64,000 bases of DNA, taken from assembly GCA_963975155.1 (NCBI GenBank), contig CAXBFG010000011.1, positions 1 to 64,000 on the forward strand. Reading direction: 5' to 3'. Source of the stretch: UBA5109 sp963975155. Lineage in GTDB: Bacteria; Pseudomonadota; Gammaproteobacteria; Pseudomonadales; Pseudohongiellaceae. Shown here piece after piece: positions 9,742 to 18,834 of this stretch; within the stretch, counting starts at the first letter, position 1, and every line of letters begins with the position of its first letter. A program made the position numbers and the translations under genes. The notes under the pieces were generated by a model that saw nothing but the letters and a program-made list of their open reading frames with translations, was not told where the DNA came from and ran no database searches.

Positions 9742-12108
9742 CTAATTTCGTAGTGGCTTGCCTTTCATCAGCATATGAGAAATTCTTGCTTTCGATTGCC
9801 GTGTGCCGGCAAGTTTTACCAGCGCATTTCGCTCCAGTTCCAGTATTTTCTCTTCAGTCAGCTCTTCATTTATATCAGCACCATCACCGGTCAGTACCCG
9901 GGCCAGTTCTGTAGCGATGGTATGGTCATGCCCGCTAATCAGCCCACGCTTCTGTAAAGCAGTGACCGCAATATCAAGCGCCGCGACTCCAGTCTCGCCC
10001 GGTAAACAGATATTAGTCTTTTCGGGTGCCCTGTAATTTTGAGCCATATCAAGCACCCTCTGCTTTGCCTTATATAAAACGCGATCACGATTCATGACGA
10101 TTGTGTCGTTCTTTCTTAAAAACAACAAATCTTTGGCCTCATAAGCCGAAGCTGAAACCTTTGCCATAGCGATTGTCTCAAAGGTTTGAGAAACTGCCGG
10201 CATAGGACCTTTTTTGATTTGCTCGGAGGCTTTGGCACGCAATAGCATTTCTTTACAGCCGCCCCAGCCCGGCACAATACCTACGCCCGCCTCAACGAGC
10301 CCGATATAGGATTCTGCATGCGCAACAATAGCATCACAATGCAGCAGCACCTCACATCCGCCGCCAAGTGCCATTCCCGATGGCGCTCCCACTACGGGGA
10401 ACTCAGCGTATTTCATTTTATTTAGGGTGAACTGCCCCTGTTTTAAAATCCAGCGCATGGCAAAGTTAAGATGCAGACGACTGGCAATTAAGAGCATGAG
10501 AAGATTTGCGCCAACACTAAAATTACTGCCTTCGTTATAAATAACAAGTCCTTTGAAATTTAATTTCGGCAGCTTTTTCAGAGTTCCAGCTAATAAACTC
10601 AGGATCAGGGGGTTTAGTGAATTCATTTTGGAATGAAATTCGAAACAGGCCACGCCATCACCGATATCCCAAACACTGGCCTGTGAATTACCTAATATAC
10701 GCTTGCTGCTACGTTTAATATTTTCCAGCAGCAGCACGCCATCAGGAACTTCAACTGTCTGGTAATCGCCACTGACATCCAGATATTGCAGGCTTCCGGC
10801 TTTGGCCCGATAAAATTTACGGCCGTCAGCAAGCCGCAAAATATTCGGAACATTTCTGCCCTCAGCTTCCAGACGCTCAATAAACCATTCCGGACCCAAT
10901 TCATCGATCAATTCAAATGGGCCTTTTTTCCAGTTGTAGCCGAGACGCATGGCACGGTCTACAGCCTCAATGTTATCGGCAATTTCAGGTACCAGAGAAG
11001 CAGCATAACTGAGCGTCCCTGAAATGACCTGCCAGGCATAGCGACCAAGTTGACTATCATGACTGAGCAGCGCCTGCAGCCCGGCTTTTTTGGCAAGCTT
11101 GAGTTCTTTAAGTTTTGGCCGCCTGGCTTTTGCCCAGGTGCCACTTTGCAGATCGATGACTTCCTTAAACTTTTCAGGTGCTTTATTTTCTCCACGCCTG
11201 GAACTTTTAGCACCAGCGTTGTCATTCAAACGGTAAAACCCGCCTTTACCTTTACGCCCGGTATAACCATCTTTTATCAACTTCTCGATAAGGCCAGGCA
11301 TGGGGCCGAGTTTCCTGAATTCATCATCAGCGGACAGGGATTCCTCAAAAGACTTGAAAAGATGCGGCATCAAATCCAGACCCACCAGATCAATAAGCCC
11401 GAAAACACCAGTTTTGGGAATTCCGGCTGGCCGGCTCAAAACAGCATCGGCCTCTTCGACTCCTATGCCCTTTTCAACCGCAATAGAAACAGCCGCGTGC
11501 AGCCAGTACGTACCTATACGGTTTGCTATAAATCCCGGGCTGTCGTGACAATCTACCAGACTTTTGCCGAGCTGCTTATCTGCGAAATCGCGAATCCTTT
11601 TTTCCTGGCTTTTATCTGTATCCTGACTGACTACCATTTCCAGCAAACGCATATAACGAGGAGGATTAAAGAAATGCGTAATCAAAAAGTCTGCACGGAA
11701 AGACTCAGGCAGACCTTGTGTTAATTGCGCCAAAGGCAAGGTTGAGGTGTTCGAGGAGACTATTGATTGCTGCTTTCGATGCGCTTCAAGGGTGTGATAC
11801 AGGGATTGCTTGATATCCAAGCGTTCCACAACGGCTTCGATAATCCAGTCGCATTCAGCCAACTTATCCAGATCATCCTCAAGATTTCCAACAATGATAT
11901 GCCGGCAAAAATCTGCTGACATAAAGGCCGCCGGTTTATTCTTCTGAAGTTTTTGTAATGCTGCTTCGGCGAGTATATTTCTGTTGCTTGCAGCATCCGG
12001 GACGATATCCAGCAAAACCACATCAATGCCGGCATTGGCGATTTGCGCAGCAATACCGCTGCCCATAACACCAGCACCGATTACCGCAACCTGTTTAATA
12101 CTAGTCAT
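9742..12108 (-). CDS. fadN: 3-hydroxyacyl-CoA dehydrogenase / enoyl-CoA hydratase, FadN-type
   Basis: Bifunctional beta-oxidation enzyme. The domain order is hydroxyacyl-CoA dehydrogenase first (NAD site GAGVMGSGIAAQIANAG at residues 11-27, substrate part with THFFNPPRYM and a second C-terminal HAD segment), then enoyl-CoA hydratase (about residues 470-680) with both expected acidic residues (GGGCE and GLVEAG). That order and the 788-residue length match Bacillus FadN (789 aa), not E. coli FadB, where hydratase comes first. It lies 31 bp after the thiolase and 7 bp before fadE, so the order thiolase-fadN-fadE resembles a rearranged fadNAE set. Hydration then oxidation of enoyl-CoA by one polypeptide is inferred from the family. 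Confidence 0.9.
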   Translation of the reverse strand: MTSIKQVAVIGAGVMGSGIAAQIANAGIDVVLLDIVPDAASNRNILAEAALQKLQKNKPAAFMSADFCRHIIVGNLEDDLDKLAECDWIIEAVVERLDIKQSLYHTLEAHRKQQSIVSSNTSTLPLAQLTQGLPESFRADFLITHFFNPPRYMRLLEMVVSQDTDKSQEKRIRDFADKQLGKSLVDCHDSPGFIANRIGTYWLHAAVSIAVEKGIGVEEADAVLSRPAGIPKTGVFGLIDLVGLDLMPHLFKSFEESLSADDEFRKLGPMPGLIEKLIKDGYTGRKGKGGFYRLNDNAGAKSSRRGENKAPEKFKEVIDLQSGTWAKARRPKLKELKLAKKAGLQALLSHDSQLGRYAWQVISGTLSYAASLVPEIADNIEAVDRAMRLGYNWKKGPFELIDELGPEWFIERLEAEGRNVPNILRLADGRKFYRAKAGSLQYLDVSGDYQTVEVPDGVLLLENIKRSSKRILGNSQASVWDIGDGVACFEFHSKMNSLNPLILSLLAGTLKKLPKLNFKGLVIYNEGSNFSVGANLLMLLIASRLHLNFAMRWILKQGQFTLNKMKYAEFPVVGAPSGMALGGGCEVLLHCDAIVAHAESYIGLVEAGVGIVPGWGGCKEMLLRAKASEQIKKGPMPAVSQTFETIAMAKVSASAYEAKDLLFLRKNDTIVMNRDRVLYKAKQRVLDMAQNYRAPEKTNICLPGETGVAALDIAVTALQKRGLISGHDHTIATELARVLTGDGADINEELTEEKILELERNALVKLAGTRQSKARISHMLMKGKPLRN

Positions 12109-12139
12109 CGATCCATGTTCTCCAAAATCATATCCGGAA

Positions 12140-13303
12140 CTATATTCTTTCCAATATGGTTGCTATGCCCTGCCCGCCACCAATACATTGTGTAGCCAAA
12201 GCGTATTGGCCGCCTTCACGTTTGAGTATAGAAGCAGCCTTACCCGTTATTCTTGCGCCGGTTGCTCCCAGCGGATGTCCCAGGGCAAGGGCTCCCCCAT
12301 CTATGTTTATACGTGAGCTTAGCTTATTGTCCGGATCCAGATCCTGTAAAACCGCCAGCGACTGTGAGGAAAACGCTTCGTTAAGCTCAATGACATCCAT
12401 CTGCTCAAGACTAAGTCCGGCTCGCTTGAGGGCTTTTCTTGTAGCCTCAACAGGGCCTATACCCATAATCTCAGGTAAGCAGCCTGATACTGCAAATGAC
12501 TTGATTTTGGCCACTTTATCGAGCTGATGCTTGTCTGCAAACTCTTCGGTACAAACCAGGACCGCAACTGCTCCATCAGTCAGCGGAGATGAAGTGCCTG
12601 CAGTGACGCTACCATCTACACTAAAAGCAGCCTGCAGTGCTGCCAGCGTTTCAAGGCTGGTGTTTGGACGTATACAGCTATCTTCCTGAAAAGCAGAATC
12701 ACCCGGCCTTTCTATCGCAATAATTTCTTCCTTGAATTTACCTTCCGATCTGGCTTTGTCTGCCTTGCGGTGACTATCTACGGCAAACTGATCCTGTGCC
12801 TGTCGACTGATATTATATTTCGCCACCAGGTTTTCAGCGGTTTCCCCCATACCCATGTATGCCTGTGGATAAGATTCATAAAGACCGGGATGCGGCATTG
12901 GGTTATAACCAGTCATCGGTATGCGACTCATGCTTTCTATACCTGCACAAATAAATGCCTCCCCTGCATTCATGCTTATGGCCCCTGCTGCCATGTGTAT
13001 GGCCTGCATGGAAGAACCACAAAAGCGATTAACTGTTGTTCCGGCAATGCTGGGCGGTAATTCGGCTAAAAAAGTGACCAGGCGCGCAATATTGAAACCC
13101 TGCTCCGCTTCTGGAAAAGCGCAACCCATAATCAGATCTTCTATGAGATCAGGTTTCACGCCGCTTCGACTGATGAGCGCCCTGACCACCTGTGCTGCAA
13201 GTTCATCCGGTCGAACCCTGGCAAGCTCTCCCTTTACAGCTGGCGCAAACGGAGATCGCACATAGGCGGCAATCACAATGCTTTTTTGAGTATGAGTGTT
13301 CAT
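12140..13303 (-). CDS. fadA: 3-ketoacyl-CoA thiolase / acetyl-CoA acyltransferase
   Basis: Cleaves 3-ketoacyl-CoA with CoA to acetyl-CoA, closing the beta-oxidation cycle. All thiolase landmarks are present in 387 residues: nucleophilic cysteine in NRFCGSSMQAIHMAAG (near residue 95), GGALALGHPLGATGAR with the catalytic histidine, and the second active-site cysteine in TQCIGGGQG near the C-terminus. The start codon overlaps the fadD stop by 4 bp (ATGA), implying translational coupling. In this operon it would act on the product of the FadN-type enzyme. Confidence 0.94.
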   Translation of the reverse strand: MNTHTQKSIVIAAYVRSPFAPAVKGELARVRPDELAAQVVRALISRSGVKPDLIEDLIMGCAFPEAEQGFNIARLVTFLAELPPSIAGTTVNRFCGSSMQAIHMAAGAISMNAGEAFICAGIESMSRIPMTGYNPMPHPGLYESYPQAYMGMGETAENLVAKYNISRQAQDQFAVDSHRKADKARSEGKFKEEIIAIERPGDSAFQEDSCIRPNTSLETLAALQAAFSVDGSVTAGTSSPLTDGAVAVLVCTEEFADKHQLDKVAKIKSFAVSGCLPEIMGIGPVEATRKALKRAGLSLEQMDVIELNEAFSSQSLAVLQDLDPDNKLSSRINIDGGALALGHPLGATGARITGKAASILKREGGQYALATQCIGGGQGIATILERI

Positions 13304-15006
13304 GCTGGATTATTCCTCTTGCTAGCTTCTTGTTCCATTAACACTTTTTTTGATGGTTTACCGATAAGAGTCTTCGGCAATTCATCACGTATTTCAATAC
13401 TATCTGGAATCTCCAGAGGATTCAGATTATCCCGCGCATAAGCATAAAGTTCCTCGGGAGTGATAGAAGCGCCTTCCTTAAGCTTTATAAAGACCTTTGG
13501 CACTTCCCCCTTCTCATCATCTGGAATTCCCAGGGCGATGACCTCTGCAACTTCAGGATGTTTATAAAATGCATCCTCGATGGTGCGGGGATAAACATTG
13601 TAGCCATTGGTAATGATAATATCTTTCAAGCGATCAGTAAGGTAAATAAATCCATCGTCATCCACATATCCCACATCTCCCGTAACTAACCAGCCCCCGG
13701 CAAGCAAAGTCTGCTGACTTTCCTGCTGTCGATTCCAGTAGCCCTGCATAACCTGTGGGCCGCGCACCAAAAGCTGGCCATGATTGCCATCTTGCTCCGG
13801 CAAACTAACATCTTCAATTTGACGAAACTCCAGCTCTGTACCCGGCAAAGGCAGCCCGATAGACCCTTTCCTGCCTCCGCCGTTTGGAGGATTACAGCTA
13901 ATAACTGGAGATGCTTCACTAAGGCCATAGCCCTCTATCAGAGTGCAATTGGTAAGCGTTTCGAATGTATCTTTTACCTTTGCCGCCAAGGCTGCCCCTC
14001 CACAAATACCATAGCGTAATGAACTCAAATCATAGCGCTTTGATAATGGCGAGTTATTTATCGCATTAAAAATAGCCGGTACACCGGGCAATATGGTGAT
14101 TTTTTTATCCTCAATCAATTGCAGACATTGTTTAAGATCAAAACGTGGTACCAGAATGATTTCAGCACCGGACCGCAAGCTCATATTCATCGCCACAGTC
14201 ATCGAAAAAACATGACTAAAAGGCAGCACCGCGAGTATTTTTTCCTGCCCCTGCAACTTTTCTCCTGTCTGGAACCACAGATTAACCTGCTCGGTGTTAC
14301 TGACAATATTAGAATGTGTCAGCATGGCCGCCTTCGGCGTTCCTGTCGTACCACCCGTATACTGAAAAAGTGCAATATCCTTTAAAGGGTTTATGTCAAC
14401 TGCTTCCGGCTGTGAGGCAAGCGAGCTCAGTTGTTTAAACGAAAGTAGTCTGGATCCTGGCCGGATACGAGCCAAGTGATGGAATTTGAATATTTTAAAT
14501 AAATATTTACTAAGCGGTGTGAGTATATCGGCCAGCGGACAGTAAATGATGGCATCCAGCCTGTCCTGTTTTAAGCTGGGAAAAATTTTGTTATACACAA
14601 ACTTCAGATCCAGCGTAATCATTATTGCTATGCCGCTATCTTCAATCTGTTGCTCTATTTCAGACTGGGTATAAAGCAAATTGAAATTAACAACAATGGC
14701 ACCGATTTTCAGCACGGCAAAATAGCTGATGACATAATATGGGCAATTCGGCAGACACAAGCCAATCCGGTCACCCTTTTTCACGCCGGAGTGTTGTAAT
14801 CCCGCCGCAAAACTGTCGATCATTTCTACTACTTTGGCATAGCTGAGCTTGGTATTTTGAAAGTCCAGGCAGGGTCGATCCGGATAACGTCTGGCAGTGT
14901 TTTCAATAATTTGCTGCACAGGCTGATTTAATGCCGACAACTCCCGGTCCAGACCGCGCGGATAGGCTTGTATCCATAAGCTTTTTGTATCTGTATTCAA
15001 GGTCAC
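13300..15006 (-). CDS. fadD: long-chain fatty acid--CoA ligase
   Basis: Activates fatty acids to acyl-CoA with ATP. The AMP-binding signature YTGGTTGTPKAAMLTH is at about residues 217-232, followed by GYGLSEASP (A5-like motif), VTGDVGYVDDDGFIYLTDR and the C-terminal lysine region LPKTLIGKPSKK. Length (568) is normal for FadD. It overlaps the upstream acyltransferase/hydrolase gene by 4 bp and the downstream thiolase by 4 bp, so these three genes are translationally coupled. The preference for long chains is inferred from context. Confidence 0.94.
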   Translation of the reverse strand: MTLNTDTKSLWIQAYPRGLDRELSALNQPVQQIIENTARRYPDRPCLDFQNTKLSYAKVVEMIDSFAAGLQHSGVKKGDRIGLCLPNCPYYVISYFAVLKIGAIVVNFNLLYTQSEIEQQIEDSGIAIMITLDLKFVYNKIFPSLKQDRLDAIIYCPLADILTPLSKYLFKIFKFHHLARIRPGSRLLSFKQLSSLASQPEAVDINPLKDIALFQYTGGTTGTPKAAMLTHSNIVSNTEQVNLWFQTGEKLQGQEKILAVLPFSHVFSMTVAMNMSLRSGAEIILVPRFDLKQCLQLIEDKKITILPGVPAIFNAINNSPLSKRYDLSSLRYGICGGAALAAKVKDTFETLTNCTLIEGYGLSEASPVISCNPPNGGGRKGSIGLPLPGTELEFRQIEDVSLPEQDGNHGQLLVRGPQVMQGYWNRQQESQQTLLAGGWLVTGDVGYVDDDGFIYLTDRLKDIIITNGYNVYPRTIEDAFYKHPEVAEVIALGIPDDEKGEVPKVFIKLKEGASITPEELYAYARDNLNPLEIPDSIEIRDELPKTLIGKPSKKVLMEQEASKRNNPA

Positions 15007-17321
15007 TCCTCGCTTTCATTCTCCTCCTGTTTGTTAAAAAATTCATCTAGAATTGCCCAGGTATCAGCAATATTATTTCTCAATATATGATGTGAATCAG
15101 ACTTTACCCAAATAAGAGACTTTTGAATTGAACTCACTTTTTTAAAAATAATTTCTGCGCTTTCTGGCTTGACCACAGGATCAGAGTCACTTTGTACAAT
15201 AATTAATGGCACATCAACAGCCGGTAAATTATCTTCAAGCTCATCGGTGAAATCATGTAGCTCAGAAAGAGCACTGATTGGAATGTTCAAGTAATTGGTA
15301 GCACCGTAGATAGTATCGTTGTCCTTGTAATTCATAATGCCATCTATCTTGGGCAGCAGTGTTACCAGTTTATTTAGCTTATTCAGCACAGAGACAAAAC
15401 GTACTTTTTTATCCTGCAATCTGATAGCCGCACAAACGGTAGCCAGAGCCTTAAGTTTCTGCGGCTTGCTGGTACTGAATTGCAATGCCAGCGCTCCACC
15501 TGCACTGAAACCCAGTATATACATGTGTTCAGAAAACGCTGCAAGTATGCCGTAATTACGCTCTACTGCCTGATACCACTCCTCCCACTTGCGTTCCTGC
15601 AAATCATATGGAGAAGTACCATGACCCGGTAGTCTTAGTACCAGCACATTGAAGCCCTGCTGGTATAGATGCTCAGCGTAAGCAGTTAGTTCTGGCGGCG
15701 AAGCAAGAAAACCATGAATAAGCAGAACACCAGCAGCGCTTTCCTTGTGAGTGAGCAGGTACGGCTCACCTGAACTTCCTAACTGCTCATGCTGGTTTAA
15801 TTCATCATATTCACTCTTGCTGAATTTTTCTTTTTGCCAGGCAAAATCGCGCAGTTCATCATCCCAAAGTTTGTATGCCAGATTGATACTGTTATGCTCC
15901 TTGAACAAAGCCAGCGCTGCCAGAATCGCTGGCTTTATTGCAAGTATTGGTTCTATTTCATTTGCGCTGACCAGGACCGGGTTTTTAAGTCGAACCGTAT
16001 GTGGTTCAAACTTCTCACGTAATTTGTCCTGTAAGAGATATTGATTCTTATCCACGGCTATTAAATTTAATTGCCTGGCTGTCTTTATAAACAGTTTGAA
16101 ATTTTCTTCCTTGCCATCTAGCAACTGGCGATAGCTTTCCGGTTTGGCCAGCTTGTTGTTCATATGAATGCCGGGCAGTTTTTGCAGCTCTTTAACACAG
16201 TAATACAAGGTTTGATGGAACTCACTACAATCAATCTGGGTGCGGCCTTGCTCCAGATAAACATAAATTAATGCTGAAGCCAGATGCGCAACGTTAAGCG
16301 TAACTCCCTGATATATTCCTTTTATATAGGCATCACGTATTTTGTTGGTTTCACGGTAAATAATGCGTGAGAGGAGGCGTTCTGCCCAGGTTTCAGAGCG
16401 CTTTTTCAGACTGAAAAAATCATCCAGCGACTGAATGGATAAAAAATAACTTTTCACGAGTCGGTCTTCCCACCAAGACCAGTTGTGATGGGCTTTAATC
16501 GGCTCGCCAAAACGAATATCCATATCTGTGTCTTTCAGCAGTATATTGCCCTCAATAATGATTTCCTCCAGCGTCCGGTTTGACAGTTCACCAGAAAACA
16601 GCTTGGCAGCTCTGGTGAGCAGATTAGGACTGATTCGAATCGGACTGAAAGTAATGGTGCCGGGAACGATCAGAGTCGGCTTTTCGACACTTGTCCGTAG
16701 TGTTTCATAATCCGGGAATTCCAGAGCCTGGCACCAATGATCCAACCGCACACGATCATCGGATTTGAAGAGCTCCTTAATGCGATGTTTGAACAGGTCC
16801 AGTGTTAAAGCAAGTACTGCGGCGCCGGTATGATGTTTACGAAAACTTTTTAAGGATTGTGAGAAAATTCCGAATTGACCCTCTTCATCCATAACCTGCT
16901 TGCTTTTTATCATTCTGCCTTCAGGAAATATGACAACCTTGTGCCCCTTTAACAGTTCTGCTGCCAGAAAGGGTAAGAGACCATCCATATCATTAGGCAC
17001 AGCGCCCGCACCGCGTAAAATCCTATCCATGGTCGGGTTGGAATTAAAAAGTTCATGATCGGCAATGGTGCGTGTGAATTTTCGTAAACGCTGATAAAAA
17101 ATGTAAACCGGGATAACAGTTTCAAAACGGGCGAAATGATTGAACAGGAATATCTGGCCATCTTCGAGTATGCCTTCTTCCGCATGAACGTATAATTTAA
17201 TACCCAGATAATGGTCGATCGCATCAAAAATCCTTAGACATTTCTCGTAGATATCTTCCTGAAACTGCAGATCTTCCCTTTCAACTCTTCTGTTTTCTAA
17301 ACGTTCTGTCATGCTAAGCAT
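15003..17321 (-). CDS. fusion of a PlsC-like acyltransferase and an alpha/beta hydrolase
   Basis: First gene of the fad operon, 772 residues. The N-terminal half has the lysophospholipid acyltransferase pattern: NHFARFE (near residue 61, a variant of the NHx4D motif with E for D) and FPEGRMIKSK (near residue 135). A middle helical region of about 200 residues resembles the C-terminal part of PlsB/PlsC-like proteins. The last ~240 residues are an alpha/beta hydrolase: oxyanion-hole HGFLASPPE, LPGHG, nucleophile elbow GFSAGG, an acid in QSDSDPV and a late histidine in SDSHH. No signal peptide. A role moving acyl groups between lipids or hydrolysing a lipid ester to feed FadD is inference from the domains and the 4-bp overlap with fadD. 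Confidence 0.82.
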   Translation of the reverse strand: MLSMTERLENRRVEREDLQFQEDIYEKCLRIFDAIDHYLGIKLYVHAEEGILEDGQIFLFNHFARFETVIPVYIFYQRLRKFTRTIADHELFNSNPTMDRILRGAGAVPNDMDGLLPFLAAELLKGHKVVIFPEGRMIKSKQVMDEEGQFGIFSQSLKSFRKHHTGAAVLALTLDLFKHRIKELFKSDDRVRLDHWCQALEFPDYETLRTSVEKPTLIVPGTITFSPIRISPNLLTRAAKLFSGELSNRTLEEIIIEGNILLKDTDMDIRFGEPIKAHHNWSWWEDRLVKSYFLSIQSLDDFFSLKKRSETWAERLLSRIIYRETNKIRDAYIKGIYQGVTLNVAHLASALIYVYLEQGRTQIDCSEFHQTLYYCVKELQKLPGIHMNNKLAKPESYRQLLDGKEENFKLFIKTARQLNLIAVDKNQYLLQDKLREKFEPHTVRLKNPVLVSANEIEPILAIKPAILAALALFKEHNSINLAYKLWDDELRDFAWQKEKFSKSEYDELNQHEQLGSSGEPYLLTHKESAAGVLLIHGFLASPPELTAYAEHLYQQGFNVLVLRLPGHGTSPYDLQERKWEEWYQAVERNYGILAAFSEHMYILGFSAGGALALQFSTSKPQKLKALATVCAAIRLQDKKVRFVSVLNKLNKLVTLLPKIDGIMNYKDNDTIYGATNYLNIPISALSELHDFTDELEDNLPAVDVPLIIVQSDSDPVVKPESAEIIFKKVSSIQKSLIWVKSDSHHILRNNIADTWAILDEFFNKQEENESEE

Positions 17322-17374
17322 CCACTACAGTTTGTGGACCTCCTCTGAAACCACATACCTTTCAAGCCCAATAG

Positions 17375-17389
17375 ACAATAGTCTATTGT
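17375..17389. promoter_or_regulatory. 15-bp palindrome upstream of the fad operon, possible operator
   Basis: ACAATAG-T-CTATTGT is a perfect 7-bp inverted repeat around one central base, 54 bp before the start of the first fad gene. Size and position suit a dimeric repressor such as a TetR-family fatty-acid regulator, but it does not match the PsrA or E. coli FadR consensus I know. No promoter is obvious beside it. Confidence 0.4.
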
Positions 17390-17450
17390 ATAGCGGCCAG
17401 AGATGATATCGGCTTAATCCCGGAGCATGGCTTGAGCTGAGGACAGCTAG

Positions 17451-17999
17451 AGACATGCCTTTTTACTAAACCTAGAATTTCTGTGTACAAAACAGCAATA
17501 TCATAACGCTTTTAAATCATCATCCAGTGATACAGGCAGCCAAGCAAAATTCCAGGCTCAGGAGTACAGGGTTCCTGGAAATACACCCGAATATATACGG
17601 CGTGCCGTTGAATCTGAAGAACGCAGCGATGAAGACACCCTGCGTGATGCAGCACGCTTACCTGCTGAAATTTTAACACTGCTTGGTTTGCAAGAAGGTA
17701 TGTATGTTATCGAACTTTCCTCACTTGGACCGTATAACGGTACTATCCTGAGTACAGCCCTGAGTACAGCCCTGAGTACAGCCCTGAGTAGAGTAGTTGG
17801 CTCCGGCAGGTGTGACGCCAATAGCCTGCACCGCGTTGATAAGAGCCTTATTATCAATGAAATTACTGCCGCAGGCTTTGAACTGACCACTGACAGTACC
17901 TTGCTCGCTCACCCTGAAGATGGCAGAACCATGGGCGTTTTTGCACTTCGTGGCGAAACCGATAGAGCAGTACTGGTATTTACAAAGCCTTTGGATTAG
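17451..17999 (+). pseudogene. remnant of a class I SAM-dependent methyltransferase gene, internally deleted
   Basis: The frame is open from just after a TAG at 17448 to the TAG at 17997-17999, but it has no ATG or GTG start; only a TTG at 17688 deep inside. The translation keeps two ends of the COG4798-type methyltransferase family: an N-terminal part ending around DTLRDAARLPAEILTLLGLQ, and a C-terminal part beginning LHRVDKSLIINEITAAGFEL and ending at RAVLVFTKP. The segment between them, roughly 100 residues that should carry most of the SAM-binding fold, is missing, and the glycine-rich loop is replaced by SSLGPYNG. A 12-bp tandem repeat encodes STAL repeats at the junction. I read it as a decayed gene; a short functional relic cannot be excluded. 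Confidence 0.7.
17748..17795 (+). repeat. 12-bp tandem repeat, three exact copies and one degenerate
   Basis: The unit CTGAGTACAGCC occurs at 17748-17759, 17760-17771 and 17772-17783; a fourth copy, CTGAGTAGAGTA (17784-17795), differs at three positions. In the methyltransferase frame it encodes LSTA repeats, so length changes keep the frame. It sits exactly where the gene has lost its middle. Confidence 0.95.
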
Positions 18000-18106
18000 T
18001 CTTACCCATAGCTTTACGGGTAAATCAGGCTCTGTAGCTTTTCCTATATTTACCCGCTTAACCCTTAAAGAACGTAAATGCTGGAATTCCACGGAGGTTC
18101 AGTATC

Positions 18107-18706
18107 ATGAAAAAAACCAGCCTAGCTTATTTGTTATGTGCATTACCCTTTGTGTCCTATGCGCAGTGTGGCCTGGATTGTGACCCATCCTCAAGCGCCT
18201 CTGTCATCGGAGGTGGTGAGAAAGCCCGAGAGTGTTTTGTTAATGCTCGTACTGTGTCGGCAAATCCAGAACTTGCGAATAGCAGAATGTTGGAACCTTG
18301 CACTTATTTCATCACTTATATTGATTCGGCCGAGAAAAATATCAGGGCTGCAACTTATACCAATCGGGGTGTAATTCGAGTCGCCCTGAATAATTACGCA
18401 GCCGCTTTTTCTGATTTCAATATTGCCATGAACTTATTACCTGATACGCCTCAGATCTATGTCAATCGGGGCAATGCTTTTTATCAAAGTGGAAATTATC
18501 CGATGGCTCTTGAAGATTACAGCAGAGCATTGGAGCTTGGCATTGCTGAAGCTCATGTTGTGCATCTGAATTTGGGTAAGACCTACGAGCGCCTTGGTAA
18601 TCGAAATCTGGCAGAGCAAAGTTATCGACAGGCAGTTGATTTAATGCCAACAAATGTCGAAGCACAGCTATTATTATCAGGTCTTTTATCTCAACCAGAT
18701 AGTTAG
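18107..18706 (+). CDS. exported TPR-repeat protein
   Basis: A 199-residue protein with a signal peptide (MKKTSLAYLLCALPFVSYAQ) and three to four tetratricopeptide repeats from about residue 80 (units containing YTNRGVIRVALNNYAAAFSD, YVNRGNAFYQSGNYPMALED and LNLGKTYERLGN). TPRs bind partner proteins, so a periplasmic adaptor role is likely but the partner is unknown. The mature N-terminus has several cysteines (CGLDC, C near 46, C near 64) that may form disulfides. A good ribosome site (GGAGG) lies 10 bases before the ATG. A clear paralogue is encoded at 28308-28928. A strong hairpin follows the stop. Confidence 0.8.
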   Translation: MKKTSLAYLLCALPFVSYAQCGLDCDPSSSASVIGGGEKARECFVNARTVSANPELANSRMLEPCTYFITYIDSAEKNIRAATYTNRGVIRVALNNYAAAFSDFNIAMNLLPDTPQIYVNRGNAFYQSGNYPMALEDYSRALELGIAEAHVVHLNLGKTYERLGNRNLAEQSYRQAVDLMPTNVEAQLLLSGLLSQPDS

Positions 18707-18761
18707 ACTTGCTGCATTTCCTTTTCTCTAAATAACTTAGCAAACTTAAAGAAAATACGAG

Positions 18762-18790
18762 AAGCCCCCGGTTGAAAAACTAGGGGGCTT
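18762..18790 (+). terminator. hairpin after the TPR gene
   Basis: AAGCCCCC (18762-18769) pairs with GGGGGCTT (18783-18790) around a 13-nt loop. The stem is GC rich but the 3' tail is AGCTTATTCT, a weak U run. It ends only 44 bp before the likely start of the next gene, leaving little room for a separate promoter, so it may attenuate rather than stop read-through. Confidence 0.65.
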
Positions 18791-18834
18791 AGCTTATTCT
18801 CATGCTCCAACTTTTTATACAGAGATTTGACGAA

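Noticed and set aside
11050..11724. 224-residue plus-strand frame opposite the FadN-type gene
   Set aside because: Antisense shadow of a strongly conserved coding region, with no domain and no ribosome site. The same applies to long frames at 3833-4333, 7227-7868, 20530-21090 and 29821-30447.
17748..17795. CRISPR-like repeat array
   Set aside because: The 12-bp units are directly adjacent without spacers; this is a simple tandem repeat. No CRISPR array or cas gene is seen anywhere in the window.
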